Of a stretch of 64,000 bases of DNA, positions 33,752 through 45,483 are shown in pieces. Source of the stretch: Fallopia convolvulus (Eukaryota > Streptophyta > Magnoliopsida > Caryophyllales > Polygonaceae); contig OZ024721.1 of assembly GCA_964016875.1 (NCBI GenBank), positions 4,965,001 to 5,029,000 of the forward strand, read 5' to 3'. The notes beneath the pieces were generated by a model, which did no database searches, was not told where the DNA came from, and worked only from the letters and a program-made list of their open reading frames with translations. A program made the translations under genes and the position numbers. Each line of letters starts with the position of its first letter. Within the stretch, counting starts at the first letter, position 1.

Positions 33752-34506
33752 ACAAGTCCCTGTTTGTCTCTCCCTCAATGCTTGATTAGTCTAACTAGAA
33801 ATGCATGATAGGGAACTGTAGGACTTAGTGCTTTCATTTTGCCATATTACTAGTCTAGAGCTTGATATGTATAGAGGAACATTATCTCTTTTGGCCCAAA
33901 ATGATCAACCAGAGTTCCCTTTAACCCTCTCTACAAGCCACTATGACGGTTGATCATAAAACCTACCCTAAGCTAAGGACCAGACAAACGCTTCTCATGA
34001 GCCAAACTCTTTACCCCAAAATCGAGTTGCAATTGTCTGGTTCTCTTTAGAGTTCCCTAGACTCACAGAAAATTGAGTATGAGTTCCCTTAACCTCTCCA
34101 CTCAAAATGACCTTTCCAAAGATCATGGGAACTGATGGGCAAAAGCAGGGAAAACTGGATCTGAAAAGATGAAACTTCACTAGGGAAACGGGAAATTGTG
34201 TCAGACTCTGAAGCGTTTTGGGCCAAGTATTCAAAAATCAAAAAGACTTCCCAGGAAAGAAAACGACTCGTGTCAGAGGCGTGCTATGGAAGTTGAAACG
34301 GTCCTCTGAACTCATTGGCCAACGGTTATCGAGGTCTTTCTACACTTCCCTTTCTACCCTCGTCTCTCTCTCACATAAAAAACCCAACTTTGCCATTTTT
34401 GGGTTCCTTCCTCCTCATCCTTCCCTGTCACCATCTTCGCTCTGCAACTTTTCCTCCTCCCAATTCAAGCAAACTTCCAAAAACCTCTCTCCATCCAAAT
34501 CTTTCC
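33752..34506 (+). other. Spacer between Pol and the third ORF
   Basis: Non-coding interior of the retroelement with many AGTTCCC/GGGAAC motifs, which also pepper the LTRs and the rest of the element. It may hold the leader of a subgenomic or spliced message for the third ORF; no clear signals are visible. Confidence 0.4.
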
Positions 34507-36826
34507 ATGGCTTCAACCCACTCATTCGAAGAAATCAAAGAGTGGATCAACAAAAACCCTCGCACTTTCTTCCTCTCCATGTTAGCCGACATCGAGAAAG
34601 AACAAGATCCTGTTCTTCGCGATGTCCTAATTACAGGGCTCTACAATTACGTGAGCCCTCTCATGCCTCCTCCTTCTCTTCCTCCTCCTCCGGCAGAACA
34701 AACGCTAGCAATGCCTGCCTCCACCACTACATCTTCTCAATCCCTTCCTCCTCCACCGTCTTCTCAACCCATCTCCATCTCCTCCTCAGGGACCAAGATC
34801 CTCGACTCCTTCGGATCCGAACCCCCATCCAAATACGAAAAACCCAAACAATCCAAACATAAACACTCTTTCAAAGATCCCTCCAAATCCAAACACCACT
34901 CCTCCAAATCCAAACACAAATCCTCCAAACGCAAACACTCACAAATCTCCACTCCTTCATCCCCCTCTCTTCCCATGCCAAAGAAGAAATCTCCCCTCAA
35001 CATGGAGGAAGTCCTTAACCTATCCAAACCCGACGCCTATGCCGTCGTTGACCCATCCGAGGTCGCGAAGCTCTTTCGCCCTCGTCCCAAACCAATCTCT
35101 GAGACCTCTGGTCCCAGGGACTCCACAATAATCTCTTCCTCCCCTATTCCCATAGTTGAGGGAACTGCTAACCCTCCTCCATCTTCTCCAAAGAAGATTC
35201 CTCCATCCTCCTCCCCCAGAGTTCCCCCACCCACTTCACCCATTCCCAAATCCCCCACCACTTCAAAATCTGCCTCTAGGACCTCCAGTCCCAAGGCTGG
35301 AACTCCTACTCCTCCTCCTTCCACTCCCAAGGTCCCAACTCCACAAAATTCTCCTTTCCCTCCTTCTTCTCCCACAACAATACAACTCCCTTCCCCACCT
35401 CCTTTTGCCCAGAACACCACAATAGACCTCGACTCCGACGAGGATAATCTCCCCATCGGAGTCCTTGCTCGACAGAAGGCCAAAGCACCCATATTCATGG
35501 GAACTGTTGAAGAGGAAGCTCAACTCAAAGCCCTCGAAGAAGAATTCGAAGGCGCACTCAAAGGGCCTTCCGAAAACCAAGGGGGCATGGCCCAAGAAAA
35601 GGAGGTCCCAGCCTTGACTGACTGGGACAAGCTCTCGTCACCACGACGATGATGATGAGGAAACAGGGCTAACCTCCTCCGACGATGAAGGGACCTCTAG
35701 TGATGACACTGAAGAAGACGAGGAGGCCACCACTGCCAAAGAGCCTGCTGGCATCCCAACTCCTGGACACCAAATGGTGGTGTCGGCACAGGTCCCAGAG
35801 GAAAGGCCCCGCCCGCTCATGATCGAAGCGGCTGACCCCCCTCAACAAAAAGGAAAGACTACGGTCTCTAGGGGGAACTCCAAGAAGAAAGGGAAAGGAA
35901 CTGTGCCCAAGAAAACTCATATCTCTAAGAATCGCAAGCTCCTTCCCCCCCTCATCCTCTCAGAAAAACAGCTCACCGATGAAGGGCTAGGGCAACTATG
36001 GGACCTGATCAAGGCCCAAGGATGGGAACACATGTGTAGTGAGGCCGTGAGTATCGATCCCTCTCAAGTGCGCCGATTCTACAACCATTTTGTGGTCAAC
36101 GACAACGGCACCAAGGGAACTCTCTCCCTCGAAGGCGATGACTTCATCTTCACCACATCCACAATCCGCCTTCAACTACAGGTCCCCGTTCAAGGCCTCT
36201 AGGAACTGCCCGCCAAAAGCTGGGGCGACTTCAACAACAAGGTGATTTATAAGACGATCTACGAGGGTCGTGTTCCCACCACTGGCACCTCTACTCATCA
36301 CCTATCCCTCATTGCCAAGCTGGCCCATCAATTCATCATCAACATGGTGATCCCTCGCCAGGAGAAGCGCCTTGTTATCAATATCCCTGATGCCATTATC
36401 CTCTACCACTTCCTCCTCAAAAAGCCCATAAATCTTCCTCGCATAATTCTCGGGCACATGGAGAAGTGTATGGCTTCCAAATCCCACTCCCTCCCTTACG
36501 CTGGCCTCATCAAGAAACTCCTACTTAGAGAGGGCCTCTACGACACCACCAAAGAGGAGGTCACCATAGGTAGGGAACTGGACATCTTTGTGGTCCACAA
36601 AATGCGTCACTCTGAGCCAGTAGAGGAACATGAAAGGCTGCCATCTGGTGAAGGCACCCAGGATGGGAACAGTCGAGTGTTGGTGCACATTGCCAACACT
36701 CTCGACAAGATGGCCAGGGACCAAGAAAAGATGACAAGGGACCAAGAACAAATCACTAGAGGCCAAGAAAAGTTGGTCCAAGTCTTGACACGGCTTTGTG
36801 ATGCCCTGCTCCCACCAAGCCCATGA
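34507..36826 (+). pseudogene. Third ORF downstream of Pol, transposase_32-like domain
   Basis: The start MASTHSFEEIKEWINKNP opens about 770 codons broken only by a one-base frameshift near 35640 and a TAG at 36200-36202. The N-terminal half is Pro/Ser-rich with a His/Lys-rich basic patch (HSSKSKHKSSKRKHS) and then acidic tracts. The C-terminal third (about 35900-36640) contains GWEHMCSEAVSIDPSQVRRF, SLIAKLAHQFIINMVIPR, IINLPRIILGHMEK-like and LPYAGLIKKLLLREG motifs. These recall the putative plant transposon protein domain (Pfam Transposase_32) found after pol in Sireviruses and Athila. It ends in a heptad-like region with repeated RDQEKMTRDQE. There is no signal peptide or membrane segment, so an envelope role is not supported. 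The function is unknown. Confidence 0.7.
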
Positions 36827-36980
36827 TCTTTTCCTTCTTTTTCCTAGCCTCAATGTTCCCACAAATATTGTCTCTTGTGTTCCTATGTACATATTTCGCT
36901 TAAGTAATGCATGGTTTTTAGTATGATTGCGTCTTCCTTTTCCTTCCTTATCTATGTGTTTACTTGTTTTCAATGATGTC

Positions 36981-36994
36981 AAAAGGGGGGAAGA
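36981..36994 (+). other. Polypurine tract of the Sirevirus-like element
   Basis: AAAAGGGGGGAAGA sits directly before the retained 3' LTR sequence, preceded by CAATGATGTC as in related elements. Confidence 0.8.
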
Positions 36995-37979
36995 CAAAAC
37001 TCTATAAAGGAACTAATGTGCTTTGATCAAGTATTTATAAGGAACACAGGTTGAGCAAAGAACTCCCATGAATGATCAAAGATCACAGAAGCACACAATG
37101 AAGAACTCCCATCAAGGGAACTCTGAAGATGAAAGTTCCCATGTAATGGGAACTCCCAGGAATGACCCGAGAACACAGGTTTACACGATGAAGAGTTTCT
37201 CCCAAAGGAACTCTGAAGAGGACAGTTCCCACGACATGGGAACTCACATGTGAGGACAAGGACCGATCAGCGCATATCACGGGATCTTGTCTTGGACAGG
37301 ATGAAGGCACGGTCTGAGGAGCAGACTGTCACGATTGATCCAACGGTCCGATCATCTCAAGAAGTTGACCTAGTTCAAGTCAAAGTCACATGTGAAGAAA
37401 GTACAACTTGGGCATCAAGCAAAGGGCATTTCGGACACAAATGAAAGATGCGATTGAAGCCCAAGTTCACTCAAGTATAAAGCCAAATGAATAGTACTCG
37501 GATTGAGCACTTCTCCTAGAACTCACAAATACCCACAACAGAGAAAGATAAAGAAGAAGAGAAGTCCCCGGCGGCGAGTGTCTGATTTCGACGACGGTGA
37601 AGCCAAGTTCCCAGGAGCAAGGGAACTGCATTTCGGTGTAAGGTTTGAGTTACTTATTTAGTGATTGTTGTTCGCTTAGGAACTCAGTTGAGAAGATTCA
37701 TTAGTGTTGCTAGAGTTAGGTAGAACTCGTAGGAACAGAGAAGTTTGAATCTGGCTTTTTGTAACTAAGGAACAAATCAATAATATAAGTAAGTCATTTA
37801 AAATCCTCCAAGCAGAGGTAGAGGTTTACCCATACAACTAGTTGGTTGTAGTGGGGTTCCTCTATAAGGGAACTGTGTTCATTCTGTCTTTCTAATACTT
37901 GCGATAGTTTCTTCCGCTGCCTTGGGAACAGCTTAACAACCAGTTCCCAAGCTCTAAGCTAACCGGTTACGATCCAACA
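36993..37979 (+). repeat. 3' LTR of the Sirevirus-like element, 5'-truncated
   Basis: It matches 28589-29568. The first 71 bases present in the 5' LTR, including TGTTGG, are missing here, so the polypurine tract abuts internal LTR sequence. The end GATCCAACA and the ATCGT duplication are intact. Confidence 0.9.
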
Positions 37980-38233
37980 ATCGTCCTTCTCTGTTAGAAC
38001 CAATCACGAACACACAAGTGAACTCGGTGAACCCGCACGTAACGACGGGAGAACCCTAGCCCCCACGGCCAGACGCCGGAGAGAAGCAGCAATCGATAGG
38101 AGAGTCGCCAGAATACGATCGTCCTAAATCGCCTTAATCGCTCTAGGGTTTTACTGCGTGACAAGATGCTAAAGTTTTCTCCTCGTTGTTAAGTGGAGTA
38201 TGATAAGATCATCTTTTTGATTCGGCTTTATCT

Positions 38234-38555
38234 AAGATGCAAATATCAAATAAATCTATTTTTTTCATCACCATATTAATCGAAACAAGGCATGAGAACC
38301 CACATCCGACATGGTAATATCGTAACATAATATGTTATACGGCTTTATTTAACAATTTTGCTCCAAAATTGTCTTAAAGATAATTTTTCTCTTTATCAAA
38401 TAATACACTTAAAAAATATAGGAAAGGATAATATCAAAATGGAAAAGAATATTATCAAACTAAAATTTAGAAAATAAGTTCAAACTAAAATCGGGGAGAA
38501 AATATTACCAAACTTAATATTTATCCACCTAACATCGTTCATTATCAAACTAAAA
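38234..38555. other. Helitron interior between two LINEs
   Basis: No gene is seen. The sequence continues that left of the first LINE, supporting insertion of both LINEs into one older element. Confidence 0.5.
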
Positions 38556-38562
38556 CCCTAAC

Positions 38563-38958
38563 GTGACCCGCACGCTACCAGTCTCGGTTAATGCTCTACC
38601 TTGCCTGGCGACCGCCAAAACGCAATCCTCATCTCTTAAAAAGCAGCTCCGAGACGCAACCCGCAGGTTTGCTGAGGCTAAACAAGATTTGCAAATTGAA
38701 GACACTATTCTTGCTCCTAATCAAAATCAGCAAGTCCTAGTGCAGGATGGAGAATCCCACCGTGCATATGCAACGGGTTTGGACCATGCAAAGTTTGCTG
38801 GTCTCAAACCACCGGACGGGACCTTTCAAGATACTTGGCCCCCGTCTAGCGAACAAGATGGTGATCGAACTGTTGCCCTTAGTGACAGAAACAAATCCGA
38901 TACTATACAGGGTGTCAATCCCACAGGAAATTCAAGCGACAGTTCAGAGACTCACTGA
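38563..38958 (+). pseudogene. Probable C-terminal remnant of LINE ORF1
   Basis: 131 codons rich in Gln, Ser and Asp, with no recognised domain. Position directly before the endonuclease is the only argument for ORF1. It opens in already truncated sequence. Confidence 0.4.
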
Positions 38959-39037
38959 GTCTCTACATGCTTTTGCTTCGAATATGACTCGTAATCTGTT
39001 GCCAATCTTTGGTTACATCAACTACTCTACGTTCTCC

Positions 39038-39763
39038 ATGATTAGACTCAAATTTATTATCTGGAATGTCCGTGGTGCTGGTAGTGCACACTTTCTTTCA
39101 ACAATCCGTGAACTCATCCGTCAGCATCGGCCGCACGTCCTGGCCCTTGTTGAACCTCATATTAGTGGTGAGCAAGCGGATTTGGTGTGTCGAAAAATCG
39201 GTTTCAATGGTATCCTGCGGGTTGAAGCTGAAGGGTTTTCTGGCGGAATTTGGTTGCTATGGGACACGATAGAAGTTAGAGTCGATCCGATTTCTCTCCA
39301 ACCTCAGCATATCACGGTTGAGGTGACGAGGATTAATGAAGATCCTTGGCTATTCTCGGCTGTTTACGCTTCTCCAAATTCTATTACTCGTATGGCGCTA
39401 TGGCAGGAGCTCGAGAACTTTGCTCGTTCTCATAATAAGCCCTGGGTCTTGGCAGGTGATTTTAACGCCACCCTGACGGCTAATGAACGAACTTCTTCCT
39501 CAGTGGGCTCTACAAACACTTCTCGCCAATTCTGTGATTTTGTAGATGAACTTCAATTGATTGATCTCGGCTTCTCGGGTGCTCCATTTACTTGGCACAC
39601 AGGAAACTCAGTACAAACTTATAAGGCGGCAAGATTAGACCGGGTTCTTTGTAATGAACAATGGCGTCTGAATTTTCCTGAAGCTTGGGTCTTGCATGCG
39701 AGCGCCCCTCATTCGGATCATTGCCCCTTATTCTGCATCTACACAATATGCATGAACCCGTGA
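39038..39763 (+). pseudogene. LINE ORF2 endonuclease domain
   Basis: The ATG at 39038 starts MIRLKFIIWNVRGAGS, the canonical plant L1 endonuclease start. Later blocks are VLALVEPHISG, the catalytic WVLAGDFNAT, FSGAPFTWHTGN, ARLDRVLCNEQW and HASAPHSDHCPL with the terminal His. The frame runs out just after SDHCPL; RT continues in the frame opened at 39685, so a one-base shift lies near 39735. Confidence 0.9.
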
Positions 39764-41868
39764 AGGGCAAACGTCCGTTTCGATTCCAAGCCGCTTGGGC
39801 GTCTCATGAGCAATATGCTGGTTTTCTCAATTCATGTTGGGATAATTCTCTCCCGTGCATGGAATCGCTTCTTCAGCTGTCGTCTAAACTTCAGAAGTGG
39901 AACAAGGAAGTTTTCGGTCATATCTTACATAAAAAGAAGCGTCTTTGGGCACGGTTGGCCGGCATTCAAAGGGCAAGGGCGAGGTACGTTTCGCAGCATC
40001 TTATTGACCTTGAGAGCCAACTCAATAAAGACTTAGAAATCATCCTCGAACAAGAGCAACTCTTATGGTTCCAAAAGTCTAGGGCATCCTTTCTCATTGA
40101 TGGTGATCGGAACACAAGATACTACCATCTCGCGACGATTATCTGTCGTCGGGCAAATAAAATTGAACGTCTCCATGATTCAAATGGTGAGTGGATTGAA
40201 GATAAGGCTGCGCTTCAACACTTTGTGGTCCAGTTTTTCGCCAAGCTATATACGGAGGAAACTCAAGTTCAACCCGAACCAATTTTGCCATTCTCGGCCA
40301 ACCACAACTTTCCTCTGGTGACGGGTCTGGTGGAAGCTTTTAATGCGCCGTTTCAGCCAACTGAAGTGTGGGCGGCGTTGCGTGAAATGGGGCCGTACAA
40401 AGCACCGGGTCCTGATGGTTTTCCAGCGATGTTCTATCAACAGGGTTGGGCTACGGTTAGAGAGCGAGTTACTACAACTGTGCTGAATTTCCTTAATCAT
40501 AACATTCAGGAGCAGAATTATTGTGATGCCTTGCTTGTACTGTTGCCCAAAGTTGAGCAACCCATCTGCCCTACTCAACTGCGGCCCATCTCTTTATTGA
40601 ATGTCAACTTTAAGCTCAGCACGAAAATGATTGTGAAGAGGCTAAAACCGTTTATTGATGATCTCGTCTCCCCTATGCAATCAAGCTTCATTCCGGGTCG
40701 TCAAATTATTGATAACATCGTGATCATGCAAGAAGTTCTCCATACTTTTCATGATAGAAGTAATAATGGTAAATGGATGATTATCAAGGTGGATTTGGCC
40801 AAAGCATATGATCGTGTACGGTGGTCCTTCTTGAAGGATATTCTCTTGGAGGCGCGTTTTCCTTTGAGTTTGGTAGACTCTATTATGGCCTGCTAGACGA
40901 GTGGAAGGACAAATGTTCTATGGAACGGGGAATCTGTAGGCTCTTTTAATCCGACGAGGGGGGTCCGTTAGGGAGACCCGTTATCACCTTATTTATTTGT
41001 TCTCTATATGGAGCGTTTATCTCACATCATACAATCTGCTGTTGGGGCGGGTTTGTGGTCTCCGATCTTGGTTGGCGGTGTTCCGCTCTCATACTTGTTT
41101 TTCGCGGATGATTTGCTCTTATTTGCTGAGGCGTCCACTTCCCAAGCAGGAATTATTCAGTGTTGCCTTGACTCTTTTTGTTGGCATTCCGGGGAGAGAG
41201 TCAATTACGCCAAAAGCTCTATTTTGTTCTCCCAAGCAGTCCTACAATCCTCGACAGTGGACATCAGTACGTTTTTTAACATTCCTATGATCGCGGATTT
41301 GGGTACTTATTTGGGTGTCCCAACCCTCCATGGCCGAATCAAAAATGTACGATTTCAGTCGTTGCTTGATAAAGTCACTAACAAGCTTCGGGGTTGGCAG
41401 GCGCGGTCCTTATCTTTCGCAGTCCGTGTGACTCTCGCAAACTCCGTCTTGACTAGTTTGCCTATCTATATGATGCAATCGACGTTGATTCCTCGCTCGA
41501 TTTGTGATTCGATTGACAAGACGGTCCGCGGTTTTATCTGGGGATCCAGTGACGAGCAACGAAGAATTGACCTTGTATCTTGGGAAAAAATTGTTAGACC
41601 TAAAAAGTATGGCGGGCTGGGGATCCGACCCATGCATGACTCGAACGCTGCTGCGTTGGCTAAGCTAGGGTGGCGAATGGTTCAAGAACCTGAACGGCTT
41701 TGGAGTCGTGTGTTACGTGGGAAATACTGCAATCACCGCCTTGATATGGACGTGTTCCAACGTCGGCCTCGACAATCTCACAATTGGAAAGGCCTAGTTC
41801 ATGACAGCCAACTGCTTTCGAGAGGTGTTAGAACTATGGTTGGGAATGGCAACCGCACTTTTTTCTAG
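39685..41868 (+). pseudogene. LINE ORF2 reverse transcriptase
   Basis: RT blocks in order: APGPDGFPAMFYQQGW, RPISLLNVNFKLSTKM, SSFIPGRQIIDNI, IIKVDLAKAYDRV, then GVR-stop-GDPLSPYLF, and the catalytic LFFADDLLLFAEA. Next come GTYLGVPTLHGR and WQARSLSFAVRVTLANSVL, typical of plant L1. TAG stops at 40894-40896, 40969-40971 and 41866-41868 interrupt one continuous frame. The middle one replaces the Gln of GVRQGDP. Confidence 0.92.
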
Positions 41869-41895
41869 ACCCATCGCTGGCTGAGAAATCAACCT

Positions 41896-43138
41896 TTGGC
41901 TGATCTTGCTCTGCATCCACTATCCGAGGAGCATCTGGGGAGTACCGTAGCTGAGTATTGGACTGGTCTTTCTTGGGACTGGCCTCTCCTGAATCAACTC
42001 CTTCCGAGTCAAATTTGTGCTGAACTGGCGTCAGTGATGCTTCGACACGAAGACCACGCCCACGATCGTTATTTCTGGGGCCCGACAGCATCGGGCAATT
42101 TTTCCTCTGGTACGGCTCGCGCGTTGATGCAAGAGCCTTTACCACAGCAACCACACCAGGTTTGGTCAGAATTGTGGCATTGTCCTGCCCAACAGAAGGT
42201 TCGAAACTTCCTTTATCTCGCCTGTCATAATGCGTTTCTCTGCAACGCCAATAGATTTAGTCGGGGTCTTTCTTCTTCTGATGAATGTCCTCGCTGTTCG
42301 GTTTCGGAAACGACCCTTCATGTGCTAAGAGATTGTCCCAGTGTCATGTCTATTTGGGACACTTTTCTCCCGACATCAGTTAATCGGGTGGCTTTTTTCG
42401 GACACACTGATATCAAGGATTGGATTTGGAACAATATCCGCCACCGCAATCATCAAAGCAGCCTGTTTGCATACGCTGTATGGTACTTTTGGAAGGGTCG
42501 TAATCAACTGGTTTTTCGCCAATCTGATCAACTTGCCAGTATTCCTATTATAGCTACGAGATCGGGTGGGAATTATGTGAGCTGTCTTGCCGATCGTAAG
42601 CGTGGGGCGATGATTACCGACTCCCCTACTGATGTCCCCACGGTTTGGAACCCACCGACGACTGGTTGGATCAAGGTCAATGTTGATGGTGCTTCAAAAG
42701 GCAACCCGGGCCTGGCGGGTGGAGGCGGTTTTTTCAGCGATCACGTAGGAGAATTCAGAGGCGCCTTTGCTTTCCAATGTGGTTCCACGTGTGCCCTGAC
42801 AGTTGAGTTTTGGTCCATTTTCTACGCACTTTGCAAGGTCTTGGAGTTACAACTAAGCCATTTGATCGTCGAGACTGATTCCACCGTGGCATGTAAACTG
42901 CTCCACGTGGATAAGTTGACAACGCATCCTGATTTCCATCTCATTGACAGGTGTTGTACTCTGATCAACAGAACTGATTGGCAAGTCGAATTCAAGTTGT
43001 CTCCAGGCGGGTTAACTCCATTGCTGATACGTTGGAAAATCATGCCTTTACCATCAGCTCTTCTTTTGAATCTTATTCTACTCCCCCTGATTGTATTGCG
43101 CCTCTTTTGGCCACTTTGAACTTTTCTTTGGCACCTGT
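41896..43138 (+). pseudogene. LINE ORF2 C-terminus with zinc region and RNase H
   Basis: Continues the RT frame. It has QQKVRNFLYLACHNA, the cysteine cluster CPRCSVSETTLHVLRDC (zf-RVT), then RNase H with TTGWIKVNVDGASKGNPG, ALTVEFWSIFYAL and LIVETDSTVACKLL. At about 43008 the frame shifts: RVNSIADTLENHAF and the real end lie in another frame, stopping near 43141. Confidence 0.88.
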
Positions 43139-43199
43139 TTAAGTTAATAAAAGCTTCCAAGGCTCTGCCCTCCTTTTCACCAAAAAAAATAAAAAATCA

Positions 43200-43385
43200 A
43201 TTTTTCCAAGCCAACACTACTGTCTATTCGATCGAAGATCAAAGTGTATCAAATGGATTTTTATGGTACAAAGATTTTTTTTTGACGATGAAACAATTCC
43301 GAAAATTGCTGCATTCAAAGAAAGGTATGTTTATTTTGGATCGGATTTTTTTATATGTTCACAATTCAGATAATTATTTGTATTA

Positions 43386-43433
<48 letters not shown>

Positions 43434-44085
43434 TCAAACATTCAAGGAAGGAATAGATGGATCCCAAAGGTCTTTTTAAAGTAAGTTGTGGATCATCAAA
43501 GTCTTAATGTGACCTCTTCTTACTTGATAATGAAAGAAGAACTTTAGACGAGCCTAATGAACATTTTGATGAGCGTCGTACTGTAAGTTTGTCCATTATT
43601 AATAGTGTATTTAGTTTTTTTAGTGTATATTTTTTGAGCCTATTTATAAGATATCGTATGTTTCATTATAATGTTACATGTTCTATTTTTTATGCTTTTA
43701 AAAATATAGAAATGAATCCCATTATTCATGTGTTCACCTGTATCAAATATAAACAAGCCTACAGTACTTCAACTTAAAATATGGTTGACCTACGTAACTT
43801 ATTTTGTTAACATGATCGAATTGATTTCAATTTTTACTTGACCATTAAGATTATTAGGTTATATATAGATTCCAAAGAGTCTGATGGTAATTAGCTAGGG
43901 TTTGAAGTGTTATTTATGAATATGAGTCTAAACTATAAAGGTCGTATATAATATGACTTGAAAATCTTTGATATGTTTTAATTTTTTCTTAAGAAGGTAG
44001 GTTTAAAATTAAAGAGACTTTTCATTCGAAGTCAATAGTTGGATTCTTAATTTATATGCTCGATTGATGGTAGTTTTTATTTATA
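43200..44085. other. Helitron interior, no supported gene; (AT)n microsatellite
   Basis: No gene is visible. A pure TA dinucleotide run occupies 43387-43429 and will be length-variable. The rest is AT-rich. Confidence 0.6.
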
Positions 44086-45483
44086 CTAGTTTTACCCGTC
44101 GTATTTATAAACATTATAAATAGATTATTAATAAATAAATAAAAATATAATATAAACTTTAATATAAGTAATTTATTTTATATTATTCCTATTTTATTAC
44201 TTTTCATGTACGTAATTTAGAGTTTATCAAATATTTTAATATATATTAAATATTTTATTATCCATTATTATTAATTTTAAATTTTTTAACTATTTATTCA
44301 ATAATGTTTTATAAAATAAAATCACTATATTTTTATAAATAAATTCGTCAAAAGATATATGATAAAATATTTATATTTATTTTTAAATATTTAAATATTT
44401 AAATATTTTATCTTTAATTTTAAAAACTTGTATAAGGAAGCTTTCAAAAAATATTATTATACTAAATAGATATTTTTTTGATATTAGAGATAAATTTAAA
44501 TAGTTATAAAGAATTTAATAGAAAGAAGTTATAATAATAGAAATAAAAATTAATTTTTTAAATATAAGGTGGGGCTAGAATCGTTCTGGTGACTCGAAAA
44601 GCAAAAACTTTAATATATAGTTATAGATAGAGCTGTCAAACGAGTCGGTCAAGTCGGGTTCGGGTCCGGTTATTTCGGGTTCGGGTTGAGTCCGGTTCGG
44701 GTCGTAACGGGTCATCGGTCAAATCGGGTTGGGTCAAGTCGGGTTTTCGGGCGGGTCGGGTCGACCTAACAGGTCAAGAAAATCGAATTTCTTACAATTA
44801 TTAAAATATTTTTTATTTAAAAAAATGATATTTAACAATAATCTATTATTTTTATATTTTTTAATAATTAAAAATATTATGAATTACAAAATATATTATT
44901 TATATTCTAAAAAAATAAAAAATCGGGTCAACCCAACGGGTTTCGGGTCAACCCAACGGGTTTCGGGTTTGAACCCCACGGGTTTCGGGTCTATCAGGTT
45001 TGGTTTATTTCGGGTTTCGGGTTCAAATTTTCGGGTCTTGGGCCTAAAATTTTCGGGCGGTTCGGGTCGGTTTTTCGGGTCGGGTCAGCTTTTGACAGCT
45101 CTAGTTATAGATATTACCTATTTTTTAATTTTAAACATTATAAGTATTTATCATTAATTTTTTTATTATAAAAGAAAAATATATCTATAAATAATATCGT
45201 GAAAAGACATAATGCTAAAAAGTAAAAGATATTTATACTTATTTTAAAATATTTTAAATTTGTTATCTTTAATTTTAAATATTTGTATAAGGAAGTTTTC
45301 AAAAGATAGTGTTATACTAAATAGATATTTGTTTGATGTTAAAGATAGATTTAAATAGTTAAAGAAGAATATAATAGGGCAAAGTTAAAATATTAGAAAT
45401 AAAAATTAATTTTGTAAATATGAGGTGGGGCCAGAATCGTTCTGGTGGCTCGAAAAGGGACAACTTTAATATATAGTTATAGA
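44086..45483 (-). mobile_element. Second Helitron with two 5' termini
   Basis: The same family as 7420-8521. The 3' end CTAG lies at 44086-44089 with A at 44085, but its hairpin is eroded. The block ending AGAATCGTTCTGGTG...TTTAATATATAGTTATAGA (the minus-strand 5' end) occurs twice, ending at 44627 and at 45483. A hAT MITE splits the first 5' end and a Mutator-like element adjoins the second. The copy therefore holds one 3' end and two 5' ends in tandem. Confidence 0.7.
44628..45103. mobile_element. hAT-type MITE, 476 bp
   Basis: Perfect inverted ends TAGAGCTGTCAAA and TTTGACAGCTCTA, with an exact 8-bp duplication GTTATAGA (44620-44627 and 45104-45111). The interior carries many GGGTTTCGGGTCAACCC-type repeats around an AT-rich core. 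No transposase. Confidence 0.95.

Larger units (their letters stand above)
28518..37979 (+). mobile_element. Sirevirus-like Ty1/copia retrotransposon with third ORF
   Basis: A 9.46-kb element flanked by a perfect 5-bp duplication ATCGT (28513-28517 and 37980-37984). The LTRs begin TGTTGGAACG and end GATCCAACA. The primer site TGGTATCAGAGC (29571-29582) follows the 5' LTR. Gag, protease, integrase, RT and RNase H follow, then 3 kb with a further ORF before the polypurine tract AAAAGGGGGGAAGA (36981-36994). Long ~1-kb LTRs and the extra ORF after pol suggest the Sirevirus (Maximus/SIRE) lineage. The LTRs are about 97% identical, so insertion is fairly recent, yet gag and pol already carry stops and frameshifts. 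Confidence 0.93.
27739..38218 (-). mobile_element. Internally deleted L1-type LINE split by a copia element
   Basis: A perfect 15-bp duplication GATTCGGCTTTATCT flanks it (27724-27738 and 38219-38233), and a poly-A tail (T run at 27739) ends the minus-strand element. After removing the copia element only about 1 kb remains: roughly 230 bases resembling a 5' leader (37985-38218) joined to the 3' RNase H region (27768-28512). ORF1, endonuclease and RT are missing, so it moved as a deleted copy or was deleted later. Confidence 0.85.
38556..43199 (+). mobile_element. 5'-truncated L1-type LINE, 4.6 kb
   Basis: The order is the end of ORF1, apurinic endonuclease, reverse transcriptase, zinc-knuckle region and RNase H, ending in an A-rich tail (43181-43198). 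The 5' part of ORF1 is lacking. I could not identify a target duplication with confidence, so the left border is approximate. The copy is inactive: one frameshift between endonuclease and RT, three in-frame TAG stops in RT, and one frameshift in RNase H. Confidence 0.88.

Noticed and set aside
34764..35595. Long minus-strand frames opposite the third ORF of the Sirevirus-like element
   Set aside because: Shadows of Pro/Ser codon-rich sequence on the plus strand; no independent motifs.
34507..36826. Envelope-like protein in the copia element
   Set aside because: No signal peptide, transmembrane segment or cysteine pattern is visible; the third-ORF label is kept without an envelope claim.
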